From Escallonia rubra (lineage: Eukaryota > Streptophyta > Magnoliopsida > Escalloniales > Escalloniaceae), in the NCBI GenBank assembly GCA_033065855.1, contig JAVXUO010002784.1:34155-98154 (forward strand): a stretch of 64,000 nt of DNA, written 5' to 3'. The position numbers and the translations under genes were made by a program. Positions 48,540 through 57,872 of the stretch are shown here, in pieces. The notes beneath the pieces are model-generated. The model did not search any database. It had not been told where the DNA came from and saw nothing but the letters and a program-made list of their open reading frames with translations. Positions within the stretch are counted from its first letter, which is position 1; every line of letters starts with the position of its first letter.

Positions 48540-49560
48540 AATATATTGAGTAGTCACTTAGAGTTAATAACCGTCAATTAGTCTTTATTAAGCGTTAATT
48601 AGGGCTAGTCAGTGTTAATTAAGGCTGATTAGGGCTAATCAGTGTTAATTAGGGCTGATTAGGGTTAATCAGTGTTAATTAGGGCTAATTAGCCTAATCA
48701 ATGTTGATTAGTGCTAATTAGGGCTAATTAGTGTTAATCAGTGTTAACTAGGGTTGATTAGGCTAATCAGGTCTAACTCGAGCTATTTGGGGTATTAATT
48801 GGTTTCATTAGAGTTAATAACCGTCAATTAGGCTTTAATTAAGAGTTTATGAGAATTAATCAGTGTTGATTAGGGCTAATTAGTGTTAATTATGGCTAAT
48901 TAAGGTTAATCAATGTTAATTAGGGCTGATTAGGCTAATCAGTGTTGATTTGTGTTAACTAGGGCTAAGTAGGGTTAATCAGTGTTAATTAGGGCTAGTT
49001 AGGGCTGATTAGGCGGATTAGGCTAATTTTTGAGCTATTTGGAGTAATTTATAGTTAATTGATTTAATTAGAGTTAATAATCGTCAATTAGACTTTAATT
49101 AAGAATTAATTAGGATTAATCAGTGTTGATTAGGGCTAATTAGGATTAATCGATGTTTATAAGGGCTAATTAGGGCTGATTAGGCTAAAATCAGTGTTAA
49201 TTAGGGCTGATTAGGCTAATCAGTGTTAATTAGGGCTAATTAGGGCTGATTAGGCTAATCAGGGCTAATTCGAGCTATTTGGGGTAATCTATAGTTAATT
49301 GATTTAATTAGAGTTAATAACCGTCAATTAGGCTTTAACTAAAAGTTAATTAGGATTAATCAGTATTGATTATGGCTAATTAGGATTAATCAGAGTTGAT
49401 TAGGGCTAATTAGTTTTAATCAGTGTTAATCAGGGCTGATTAGGGCTGATTAAGCCAATCAGGACTAATTCGACACCTGTTGGGGGTACTTTATAGTTAA
49501 TTGATTTAATTAGAGTTAATTAGAGCTAATCAATGTTGATTAAGGTTAATCTATGTTCCT
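48540..49560. repeat. Degenerate tandem array of TTAGGGCTAATTAGTGTTAATCAG-like units
   Basis: For about 1 kb the sequence is built from short phrases TTAGGGCTAATTAG, GTGTTAATCAG and GGCTGATTAGG. A longer period of roughly 250 bp is marked by AGAGTTAATAACCGTCAATTA at about 48,560, 48,810, 49,070 and 49,310. There is no coding frame. It lies immediately 5' of the CACTA transposase (upstream on the - strand), where the promoter would be. Confidence 0.88.
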
Positions 49561-50339
49561 AGCGCAAATTCGCAAATTTCAAACATATTTGCCACCCTTT
49601 GACACGAATGTCCAACTAAGTTTGAAATAGAAATTTCAACGCCGGAGATATAATTAGTATATCTCGAACTGGTTACAAAGCATCATACACGTTCTCTATC
49701 ACATCAATATACTTCGTCGGCATTCCGTTGTACTCTTGATATAAAAACTCCATACTCCTGACTTCGTTGTTCTGTGAGCTTCTTCGAAGTCCAAAGTATC
49801 CTCGGACGTAGTCGACATTCTTTCAAAAACATATTTAAAAACAAATTCAAAAATAGATTTAAACATATTCTCTGGGGGTTTCTGTTCTCTGTTAAATTTG
49901 TCTTCTTATCAAAGCTTAAAAGTTTATAACTAACAACCTACAGGCTGGCAGAGGTTTAATCAAGCATTACACATCCCTCAATCAAAGAGCTACTACCAAA
50001 TAATGTCTCTGAAGCACTTTCAATACTAAATCAGGACTAAGTATTTCTACAAAAGATTGCTAGGTTGATAACTGGGGCTGCAGAACTGTGGTACAGATCA
50101 AACATGCAGGCATGTACAAAGTCATTGAATGCCTTAGCATAGCTTAGCACTCAAACGTAACAACCCCAGTAAATTGAATTGTGGTAACTTGATGCAAGAC
50201 TCAACTAACTTCCTTACCCTTAATGTTGAACCGAAAGGTGAAAACAATGTAAATTAGGATGGGAATCATTAACCTTTTTCTGAAGTAAATGCTGCAACAA
50301 GGGAAATCATACCTCCTCCTTTAGTAACAATCATGTACT
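49561..50339. other. No gene recognised
   Basis: AT-rich DNA between the CACTA array and a hAT-like end. The - strand near 49,700-49,820 has a short open stretch that could be an upstream exon of the CACTA transposase gene, but I cannot support it. No CACTA terminus is visible. Confidence 0.35.
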
Positions 50340-50911
50340 ACTGCGGCAATACTGGTGGGGAATGCCGCTCAGGTGAAGAGAGGAGCTGGTGGGTACGGCG
50401 CCGGAGATGGTGATGGTAGTTGCTCAGATATGTTGGGTTGCGACAGTGAAGAGAGGAGTTGTCGATTACGGTGCCAGAGATGATGATGGTAGACGCTCAG
50501 ATCTGTTGGGTTGCGACGGTGAAGAGAGTTGTTGGGTACAGCGTTGGAGATGGAGATGGTTGGGCTGCGGTCTTGTAGAGATGGTTAGTCGACGACTAGT
50601 TGTTAGGTTGCTGTCTTGCAGAGATGGTGATCGTCGTCGGCAGATGGTTGGTCGTAAGTCATAAATCGTTAAGTGTTGTTGCAGATTAGGGATTTTCTTT
50701 TGTTTATATGGCGACCCATTTGGACCCGCGGGTCGAGCCACCCAACCCACCATAACCCTTGTTTATATTAGTAACCCAAATCTGATCCGCGGGTCGAGCC
50801 ACTCATCCGATGGGTTGACTTGAGTTGACCCGCAGAAGCTAAAAACAAGCGGGTTGGGTTGGGTTGTATGGGTTGGGTTGTATGGGTTGGGTCATATATT
50901 TTGCTAGCCCT
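50340..50911 (+). mobile_element. hAT-like element end (right terminus)
   Basis: Three or more diverged repeats of a unit with GGTTGCGACAGTGAAGAGAGG and GGAGATGGTGATGGTAG (50,370-50,640) are followed by GGGTTGGGTTGTATGG-type repeats and the terminus TTTTGCTAGCCCTA at about 50,911. In reverse this reads TAGGGCTAGCAAAA, a common plant hAT start followed by GACCCAACCC repeats. LTR family X sequence resumes directly after it. The facing terminus and the 8 bp duplication were not found. Confidence 0.6.
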
Positions 50912-51011
50912 AGTAGTAAGGCCTGGCAGAGCATTTGGTTGGAGTCCAATGGGTCTGCGGCCAATCACGTATCTAGCTCATGGGGCCTACTCGTGGGTTC
51001 GGGTCGTGACA
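50912..51011 (+). repeat. LTR family X, 3'-end fragment
   Basis: GTAAGGCCTGGCAGAGC through GTGGGTTCGGGTCGTGACA, about 100 bp, matches the ends at 31,503 and 54,181 and the reverse copy at 5287. It is cut on the left by the hAT-like end. Confidence 0.8.
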
Positions 51012-51424
51012 AGTGGTCTGTGGAGTGAATGTGCAGTAGTGTGTGCGTGAATATGCAGTGGTACCCTATGCTTGCATAGGTGTACCATAAGTTCGTGCAA
51101 TGTTCGACACATGAGTTGGGTAGTGCACAGTGATCGTTGGCGTGTCAAAATTTAAAGTATAAAACCTTAGGCTATATTATAATTTCTGGCAAAATTTCAT
51201 AATTTTCTAAAATCGTGTGTATTTTTAATATTTTCTATAAATTTAGATTTCTAAAATCATTTGGAGTCTTTAAAACCCATGAAAAAGTTTTGGAAAAATT
51301 AGAGTAAGTGCCAGATTAAGTTTGGTGATTTTTAGAACTGATTTGCTATCATTCCCGTATCGCATTGGATTTAGCAAAACGAAAAATTTAAAAATAGTTT
51401 TGATGCCTCTTAAATTATAATTTA

Positions 51425-52714
51425 GGGTAAATTACACTAAACACCCATGAGGTTTTACGTAATTACACTCCACTACCGCTATCTTTAAAAATTACACTCC
51501 GACCCCCCGAGGTTTGTACCCGCATTACACATAACTACACACATTTAACGGCAGGCCCAACTCCGTGAAAAGATTCCCTGACACATTACTTTATGCAATT
51601 TTTCATACCCAAAATACCCCCCCCCCTGTCCTTTAATCACTTGTGTGGTTTTCCTAAATTTCAGTCAACTCCACAAACTCTAAGTGAATTAGGGAGTTTA
51701 ATTTAGCCAATTTACGGTTCAATTAGCTCATTTCAGGATTCAATTAGTTCAATTTAGGGTTCGATTAGATTAGGGTATTCAATTTAGGGTTCAATTAGGG
51801 ATTCAATTAGTTTAATTTAGGATTCGATTCGATTAGGACATTTAATTTAGGTTTTAATTAGGGTTCAATTACTTCAATTTAAGGTTCAATTAGGAGGTTC
51901 TATTAGTTCTATTTAGGGTTCGGTTGAATTTGGGCATTCAATTTAGGGTTCAATTAGTTCAAGTTAGGGTCCGATTGGATAATGGCATTCAATTAGTTTA
52001 ATTTAGGGCATTCAATTTAGGGTTCATTTACTTTAATTTATGGTTCAATTAGGGTTCAATTTAGGGTTCGATTGAATTATGACATTCAATTTAGGCTTCA
52101 ATTAGGGGGTTCAATAAGTTCAATTTAGGGTTCGATTGAATTAGGACATTCAATTTAGGGTTCAATTAGTTTAATTTAAGGTTCGATTCGATTAAGGCAT
52201 TCAATTTAGGGTTTTATTACTTCAATTTAGGGTTCAATTACTTCAATTTAGGGTTCGGTTGAATTATGTCATTCAATTTAGAGTTCAATTAGGGGGTTGA
52301 ATAAGTTCAATTTAGGGTTCGGTTGGATTAGGGCATTCAATTTAGGGTTTAATTAGGGGTCCAATTAGTTTAATTTAGGATTTGATTCGATTAGGACCTT
52401 CAATTTAGGGTTTAATTACTTTAAATTAGGGTTCAATTATGTGTCTAAGTGAATTAGGGCATTAAATTAGGGTTCAATTAGGGTATTCCCTCCAATAATT
52501 CCCAAAAACAAGTTTTCCCTCCAATAATTTCCAAAAACAAGTTTTTCCTCCAAAATTCCAAGAAAACAGTCTGAGGGGCATTCATGTCTTTTTGCACTGC
52601 ACCATTAACACTGTAAGAGAAAAAGTTACTTTTTGAGCTGAGTGTAATTTTTAAAGATAGCGGTAGTAGAGTGTAGTTACGTAAAACCTCAGGGGTGTTT
52701 AGTGTAATTTACCC
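51425..52714. mobile_element. Non-autonomous MULE, perfect 9 bp duplication
   Basis: Inverted termini start GGGTAAATTACACTAAACAC at 51,425 and mirror it at 52,714. They stay about 95% alike for at least 75 bp, to the TTTAAAAATTACACTC block. The 9 bp duplication TATAATTTA lies at 51,416-51,424 and 52,715-52,723. Length is 1,290 bp, with no transposase. The interior is mainly a minisatellite. It inserted into a family X LTR. Confidence 0.92.
51665..52490. repeat. Minisatellite of TTTAGGGTTCAATTAGGG-like units
   Basis: Phrases AATTTAGGGTTCAATTAG, GGGCATTCAATTTAGG and GGTTCGATTGAATTAGG repeat with no strict single period for over 800 bp. Units contain TTTAGGG, the plant telomere heptamer, but separated by TTCAAT spacers. 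Wholly inside the MULE. Confidence 0.85.
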
Positions 52715-54178
52715 TATAATTTAATACATATTTTAAAGCTGTTACAAAATTATGGGACTTTATTTTCACCTAGAAACAATTATGGCTATTTATGGGTTTT
52801 TATTATATTTAAAGAAATTATTTTAATTCAAAAATATTTGAAAATTCAAAAAATTCATATTTTATTTATTAGGCTGTTTTAAGCTATAAAAGTATTTTAT
52901 AAGGATTTATTCTGAATTTTGGGGTATCTTAATGCGTTATAGAGTGTGCGGGGGTAATTTGATAATTTTACACAAGTCTAGGGGTATTTTGGTAATTTCA
53001 CTCGCCTGGAGAAAATTTAGCACCTAGGCATAATTGAACGACAATAAATAATATCCAGATGATTTATTATTCAGGTTCCAATAGGTAAGAATTAGGGCAG
53101 ACCTGGGAACCAGAACCGCTTAATTATCTAAGGTAAGTACTCATGTCATGTTCCTCCGTACAACCTATTTTCTAATATATTTGTACGTATACGTTGTTTA
53201 CCAAATGAAAGTTCTAAAGTGTTTGTTATACCTTTGCTCTTGTGCAAATGGTCAACTAAGAAATTGAATTAAAATCGCCATGGTATGTGATGTGTTGTTT
53301 TGAGAACCCTGTGTGAATCATGGTGCCGTATTGAGAGGTTAATATTGGTTGTTGTGCCCCATATTCAGGGGGGAAAATGGATTCTGGGTCCTAGTCAATG
53401 GGACCATACGTTGACGCACTGTACTGTCGCATCGTGGTTCGCCCTTGCATCCACAATATTGTTTATCTCGAGTGAACGAGGGATTTTGCGTCCTAGTCAG
53501 TGGGACCATATGCTGACCGTAGCATACCAAGTTATGAATAACTGTGACAGTTGCTAATGAGCTTTCTTGATGATTATACTTCGGTTTGAAATTCTTTTGG
53601 TACAAGTGCATATATGTATGTATGTATATATATATATTGAAGAATATTTTGTTATGGTGACATTGAATTCCGGATTTTGAAAAGAAAAAAAAAACCCATG
53701 GCATGTTTTGAAATCCTTAAACCTATTTTAGGGATATGGTATGTGTACTTACTGGGCCCCCAGCTCACTCTCTTATAAATATTTTCAGGTGATCACTTAA
53801 ATGAACTCGAGAACTATGAGGGTAACGAGGATGGAGTCGTAGGTTAGGGATTTAATTTAAGCCTTTTGAAAAATTGTTAGCAACCAGATATAATTGTAGT
53901 ACTATTTTGATTATGTTTTGAGAATTGTTCGGAGCTTAGATCTCCATGAGATTTTCTATGATTTGTGTTAGTCATTCATGGAGGGAATCAGTAGAGACGC
54001 CTTTGAGAGATCTATAAGTATTATTTTAGAAGTCTTGTTAAGGTGTTAGTTAAATGCATGGCTATAGATTTATATACAGATTGTAGTAAGGCTTGGCAGA
54101 GCCCTAAGTGCATGTTCGAATGGGTCTGCGACCGGTCAGAGACTTAGCTCATGGGCTCACACGTGGGTTCGGGTTGTG

Positions 54179-54420
54179 ACACCACCACTATCACTGCTGC
54201 CACCACCACCACTACTGTCGCTGCAGCTATTACTACCACCACCACCACCGTCGCCGCCACAACAACCACCATCACCACTACTGCCACCACCACTACTGCC
54301 GCCACCACCGTCGCCACTAGTACCGCCACCACTACTGCCACTGGCGTTAGTATTGGCGTCCCTTGACCACTACCAGTTACACCTCATCACACCTCAATAC
54401 CACCACTACCACCATTTGAC
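54179..54420. repeat. ACC/CCG-type trinucleotide repeat tract
   Basis: Imperfect CCACCACTA/ACCGTCGCC triplets begin in the last bases of the LTR end at 54,181 and continue for about 240 bp. Open frames here (polyThr/polyPro and the reverse polyVal/polyAla) are a by-product of triplet repetition and show no protein signature. Confidence 0.85.
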
Positions 54421-54808
54421 CATCCCACCATGTGGTGTCGCCATGACCACCAGCACGACTACCAGTGGTGGCACTGGCATACTTGAAACTACTTACTGTA
54501 CTTCGTTATTCATCATAAGTCGAGGATATAATGGTCTAAAAATTCATTGCCTTTTTATTTTCTTTGTTGTCCAAATACAAAATAGGAATACTTGATTTAA
54601 AACTTTTTCTGTTCCAAACAAAAACCCAAAAGAAAAAAAAAATAATAAATTTAACTCCAAATTTAAAATTCAAATCATAAAAGAATTAACAGACCTTAAG
54701 ATCTAAGGTCCTTATCTTCTAACATGACACAATCCACTTTGCAAAACTTTGGAGTAACACAATTAATGGCCTGAAACTTAACAATACTCCAGAACCCCTG
54801 ATTGCAAA
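54421..54808. other. Possible 5' flank of the PPR exon
   Basis: AT-rich DNA. No TATA box can be singled out. An in-frame stop at 54,779-54,781 precedes the PPR frame. Confidence 0.35.
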
Positions 54809-55207
54809 GTGTTGCTCCAGCCCACCAGTTCACCGTCCCCTCTGCAGCAGCAGCAGCACCACCACCACCACTTCCACAAAGTTTCTCTCTCATCAACCCT
54901 CTCCTATTCTCTCTCAATCCAATCAATATCTCGCACTGCTACAACCCACTTCCCAGCCAGCAAGCTCCCATCCGTCACATGCTCAATATCGCAGGTGTAC
55001 AGCTACGGTACAGTGGACTACGAGAGGCGGCCAGTGGTGAAGTGGAAGGCCGTGTACAAGAAGATATCGATGATGGAGAACCCAGAAAAGGGCTGCGCCG
55101 GCGTGTTAAACCAGGCGGAAAATGAGGGCAAGCAGCTCACAAAGTGGGAGCTTTGTAGGGTTGTTAAGGAGTTGAGGAAATACAGGCGTTACAAGTCTGC
55201 ACTTGAG
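54809..55207 (+). pseudogene. Orphan first exon of an At1g02150-like PPR protein, start codon changed
   Basis: The frame reads (V/M)LLQPTSSPSPLQQQQHHHH, a serine-rich stretch like a chloroplast transit peptide. Conserved sequence follows: SYGTVDYERRPVVKWKAVYK, then LTKWELCRVVKELRKYRRYK and SALEV at a good GTACTT donor (55,208). This strongly resembles the N-terminus of Arabidopsis At1g02150, a P-class pentatricopeptide-repeat protein predicted to act on organelle RNA. The remembered relatives start MLLQP with ATG. Here the first codon is GTG, and no in-frame ATG precedes it back to a stop at 54,779. The usual tryptophan in VLNQWE is alanine. No PPR-repeat exon was found in the next 8.8 kb. 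The frame is otherwise open for 133 codons. I infer a truncated gene copy. A non-ATG start with distant exons beyond the window is less likely. Confidence 0.75.
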
Positions 55208-56333
55208 GTACTTAATGCTTCCCCCTTTGTCTCCATTTTACTTTTTCCAAATTCTTAGGCTAGGTATATTAATTGTGAACGCCCACGTATTGTGTTTAGC
55301 GTAGTTTGACCCTTCAAAAGGTACTTATTTACTATATGTTGCTGTTTGAGTTGAATCCGATTTTTACAAGGCACTAAATCTATCCTAGGGAGTTGAAAGA
55401 AGTCAAAGGGGGAAAATCCAATGAAATGGAGGGAGTACTACTTACGGTTTTAATTCATGTTTTGATTGTGTCTCGATTGATGGGTATCATATGTTTTGTT
55501 GGTTGGTTTGAGTTGGCTAGTTAAGTTTATTCTTATGTTACTCTGGAATTCTCAAGTTTTCTTCTTTTTTTTTTCCTTTTTAAACTTGATCATTTCCCTT
55601 TTGTTTTATCTAAATTGCAGTAATTTGATCAGTTGTCTCTATTTCTATTGACTTCTGTTGGCCATTTGGTTGAATAGATATGCCTGTGAACGTAAGCCCT
55701 TTGATTCTGTCTATTGAGATCTTGCTCTTAATATTTCACTAATATCTGGAAATTAGAACCTAATTTATGTTTATAACTTTTTCCGTGTAACTTTGGTCTG
55801 ATGGATTTATGTGCACTGGATTCTGTTCACAGCTGCAACACCTTGAGGCAAAAATAAATAGGGATTTTGTTTGCATTACTGTAGTTTTTCAGTTCACTGC
55901 TTTCATAATTTTTTGAAAGCTCTTGTCAGTACTGATGTACCTTTTAGATAATAAAAGTAAGCTGTTTGTTGAGTATGTTCTATATGGGTTGGCTCTATTA
56001 TGCATCTCAATAGGAATTTATTTTTTTTTAAAGACTTTGTTACTAGTTGAGACACAGACGGTTAGGAAAGGCACACAAAATGAAATTGGACAAGAAACGC
56101 AGGTGGAAAATTATGGTTTGGATGTTGGGAAGTTCTGCAAAATTAACACTTGAAACCTGCATACAATCTTCGAGCTGTAGAATGAGCCTATTTGGTACAC
56201 TTGAACCTGCATATTACAGTCTTTATCCAAGCTAGGAACCTTGCATAAATCTGATCTTCAATTTCTTTTCCTTCACTTTATGTGTGTCCGAATAAAGGAA
56301 GCCCTTTTTTGTGGCTATCCAATTTGAATAATA
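55208..56333. other. No exon recognised; includes a Stowaway-like end near 55,380-55,437
   Basis: Downstream of the PPR donor I found no repeat-coding exon. GGGGGAAAATCCAATGAAAT followed by GGAGGGAGTA (to about 55,437) looks like the right end of a Stowaway-type MITE (GGAGGGAGTA terminus). Its left end is not evident. Confidence 0.4.
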
Positions 56334-56924
56334 CTCCCTCCGTCCCGAATTTATCGCTCATATTTCTATTTTATGCTGTCCCAAAAATATTGCTCGTTGT
56401 CTAAATAGAGAAATTTTAGTTTCTTTTTTCCAATTTTACCCTTTCTATTTTCCTCTCTCCTCGTGTACTCTCTTTTCACTTTTCAGAAACCACCTTCTCT
56501 CTCCTCCTTACCTCTGCGCTCGTCTCTTCTGTCTCTTCTCTCCTGCTTCTCCATCTTCACCAACTATATTTTGATAATCAAATCCATCATTAGCAACACA
56601 CCATGATTGGAAATTGGTGGTGCCTTGCTCATCCTTGTTCTGCCGACTATTGCTGTCATCAAGAAGTGTGATGCCCTCGAAAATATGCTGATTGCCTAGA
56701 TTGGCAGTTGTTATTGCTTGGATCTATGTTGTGAAGCAGGGGGGTGTTTGATGTTTGGATGGTTATTGAGGTGGCAAAGATGTGATTGTGCAAAAGTGAT
56801 GGTGTCCATCGTGGCTGAGGCAATGAAAGAGGTCGGGCTTGAGTCCAGTTGATTTGGTTGGGATGATGGTTGGTGGATGATGATGTTGCAACCACCACCG
56901 AAGAAGGTGGTCGGACACAGGACT

Positions 56925-57370
56925 AGGCAACGCCTGGTCGTTAAGGCGTGGGCTATGTTACATGGAGTCAGTACAAGTGTCCGAGTTGGATACGTGTCCA
57001 AGTGTCGGATTCGTCTATTTTTCAAAACCAAAGACATGGGGACACGGCAAAATATTCCTTTCCTTAGTTTACAATGGGTTTTATGTTACGCATATCTTTT
57101 GATATTAACACTGAGATCATCTTAAAGCACTAACGAACTAAAAGATACACTATAATATAATGCTTTTAGTAGCATATCCTACGGAATGTGTCAAACACAT
57201 ATCCTATACCCATGTCCAAGTGTCGAGCGCCCGACACGGGTACTTCACACATTTTGAAGAGTCCATGTAACATAGGGCATGAGACTAGGCGAATACCTGG
57301 CCATTGAGGTGTGGGACTAGGCGAACGCTTGGCTGTGGAGGCGTACGACTAGGTGATGCCTAGGCGTGAG
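56925..57370. repeat. GACTAGGCGAACGCCTGG minisatellite, split by a MITE
   Basis: Units of about 32-36 bp (GACTAGGCAACGCCTGGTCG, GACTAGGCGAATACCTGGCC, GACTAGGCGAACGCTTGGCT, GACTAGGTGATGCCTAGGCG) lie on both sides of the nested MITE. One unit is before it and three after. Confidence 0.75.
56953..57275. mobile_element. hAT-type MITE with CTATGTTACATGGA termini
   Basis: CTATGTTACATGGAGTC at the left and GAGTCCATGTAACATAG at the right are inverted copies. Subterminal GTGTCCGA/CCGACACGGGT blocks also pair. The flanking 8-mers GGCGTGGG and GGCATGAG agree at 6 of 8 positions, consistent with a decayed 8 bp duplication, although the flanking minisatellite could also produce that likeness. It resembles the widespread dicot CTATGTTGCTCGGACTC MITE family. 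Length is 323 bp. Confidence 0.72.
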
Positions 57371-57872
57371 GGGGATGACCGGTGTTGAAATCTTCTGCAA
57401 ATCTTGCCAAAAACACAAAAGCGCCATTATTTGCTTTCTATTGGTATAGATTTTCCTTTTTATTTTGTGTATTTGCAACACCAATCTCCAGAAAAGTGAT
57501 TTATGGCAAGATATAAACCAATTATGTAACCAAATTTTAGAGTTGTTCTTGGGCAATAAGATTCCCATGGCTTCATGAATCAAATTCAGCCTAAGGTTCG
57601 TAATGTCCATCCCTGTCGATAATAGTCAAACAGTCAAATTCAACACAGGAAAAGATCAGAGAAAGGAATGAGACATGGTTATTGGATGGAAGTTTAACTC
57701 GGTGAAATGAGACATGGTTCTGTTGCAAGGGAGAGACGAAGAGGAGATAACTCGGTGGGGCCATGACAGGTTCTCAGGTGATGAGGGTAGAATGGGAAAG
57801 CCAAACAAATTTGACCATTTTCTTAAAACTTGTGCAAAGTCAAATGGAGCAATAATTTCAGGATGCAGGGAG

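Larger units (their letters stand above)
33033..49560 (-). mobile_element. CACTA (En/Spm) transposon, left end present, right end not found, split by a chromovirus
   Basis: The left terminus is CACTACAAGAAAGCAGG at 33,033, followed by inverted and direct TTTAGCGACCG/CGGTCGCTAAA repeats to about 33,430. The chromovirus at 33,488-42,560 interrupts it. Right of that, two - strand genes of the usual CACTA pair follow: a Transposase_24-like gene (42,866-44,560) and a TNP2-type transposase (44,780-48,460). Without the chromovirus the visible CACTA is about 7.4 kb. No reverse-complement terminus (CTTGTAGTG) and no second set of subterminal repeats were found to the right. The right boundary given is only where the upstream array stops. 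The right end is therefore lost or rearranged. Confidence 0.7.
51150..54181 (+). repeat. LTR remnant, family X, + orientation, interrupted by a MULE
   Basis: AT-rich blocks (51,180-51,415, resuming at 52,724) mirror the reverse-oriented sequence at 11,700-12,200. From 53,340 to 53,540 two GGTCCTAGTCAATGGGACCA-like blocks mirror those near 5,930-6,040. The polyadenylation-region motif CTTACTGGGCCCCCAGC is at 53,748, followed by TTTTCAGGTGA, and the end GTGGGTTCGGGTTGTGACA is at 54,181. There is no primer-binding site after the end. The left boundary is uncertain. Confidence 0.6.
56334..57872. mobile_element. Long Stowaway-like (Tc1/mariner) non-autonomous element
   Basis: The left end CTCCCTCCGTCCCGAATTTA begins at 56,334 after TA. 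The right end GCAATAATTTCAGGATGCAG then GGAG stops at 57,872 before TA. Both match the well-known plant Stowaway termini (CTCCCTCCGTCCC and its complement), the right one with two changes. TA duplications at 56,332-56,333 and 57,873-57,874 fit. The near-terminal AACTTGTGCAAAGTCAAATG block is also typical. At 1.5 kb it is long for a Stowaway. The interior holds a minisatellite and a nested MITE, and no transposase was recognised. Confidence 0.7.

Noticed and set aside
51665-52490. Interstitial telomere array
   Set aside because: TTTAGGG is frequent but never in uninterrupted tandem; units have TTCAAT spacers and lie inside a MULE with a 9 bp duplication, so it is a minisatellite of the element.
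53290-53560. Duplicated block GGTCCTAGTCAATGGGACCA as an independent tandem repeat
   Set aside because: The same pair of blocks occurs in reverse near 5,900-6,050, so it is an inherited part of the family X LTR.
54144-54595. Pro/Thr- and Val/Ala-rich frames
   Set aside because: Products of the ACC trinucleotide tract; no conserved motif, no splice or promoter context.
55620-56260. Second exon of the PPR gene
   Set aside because: AG acceptors exist but no downstream frame shows the expected YEWM or any PPR-repeat pattern.
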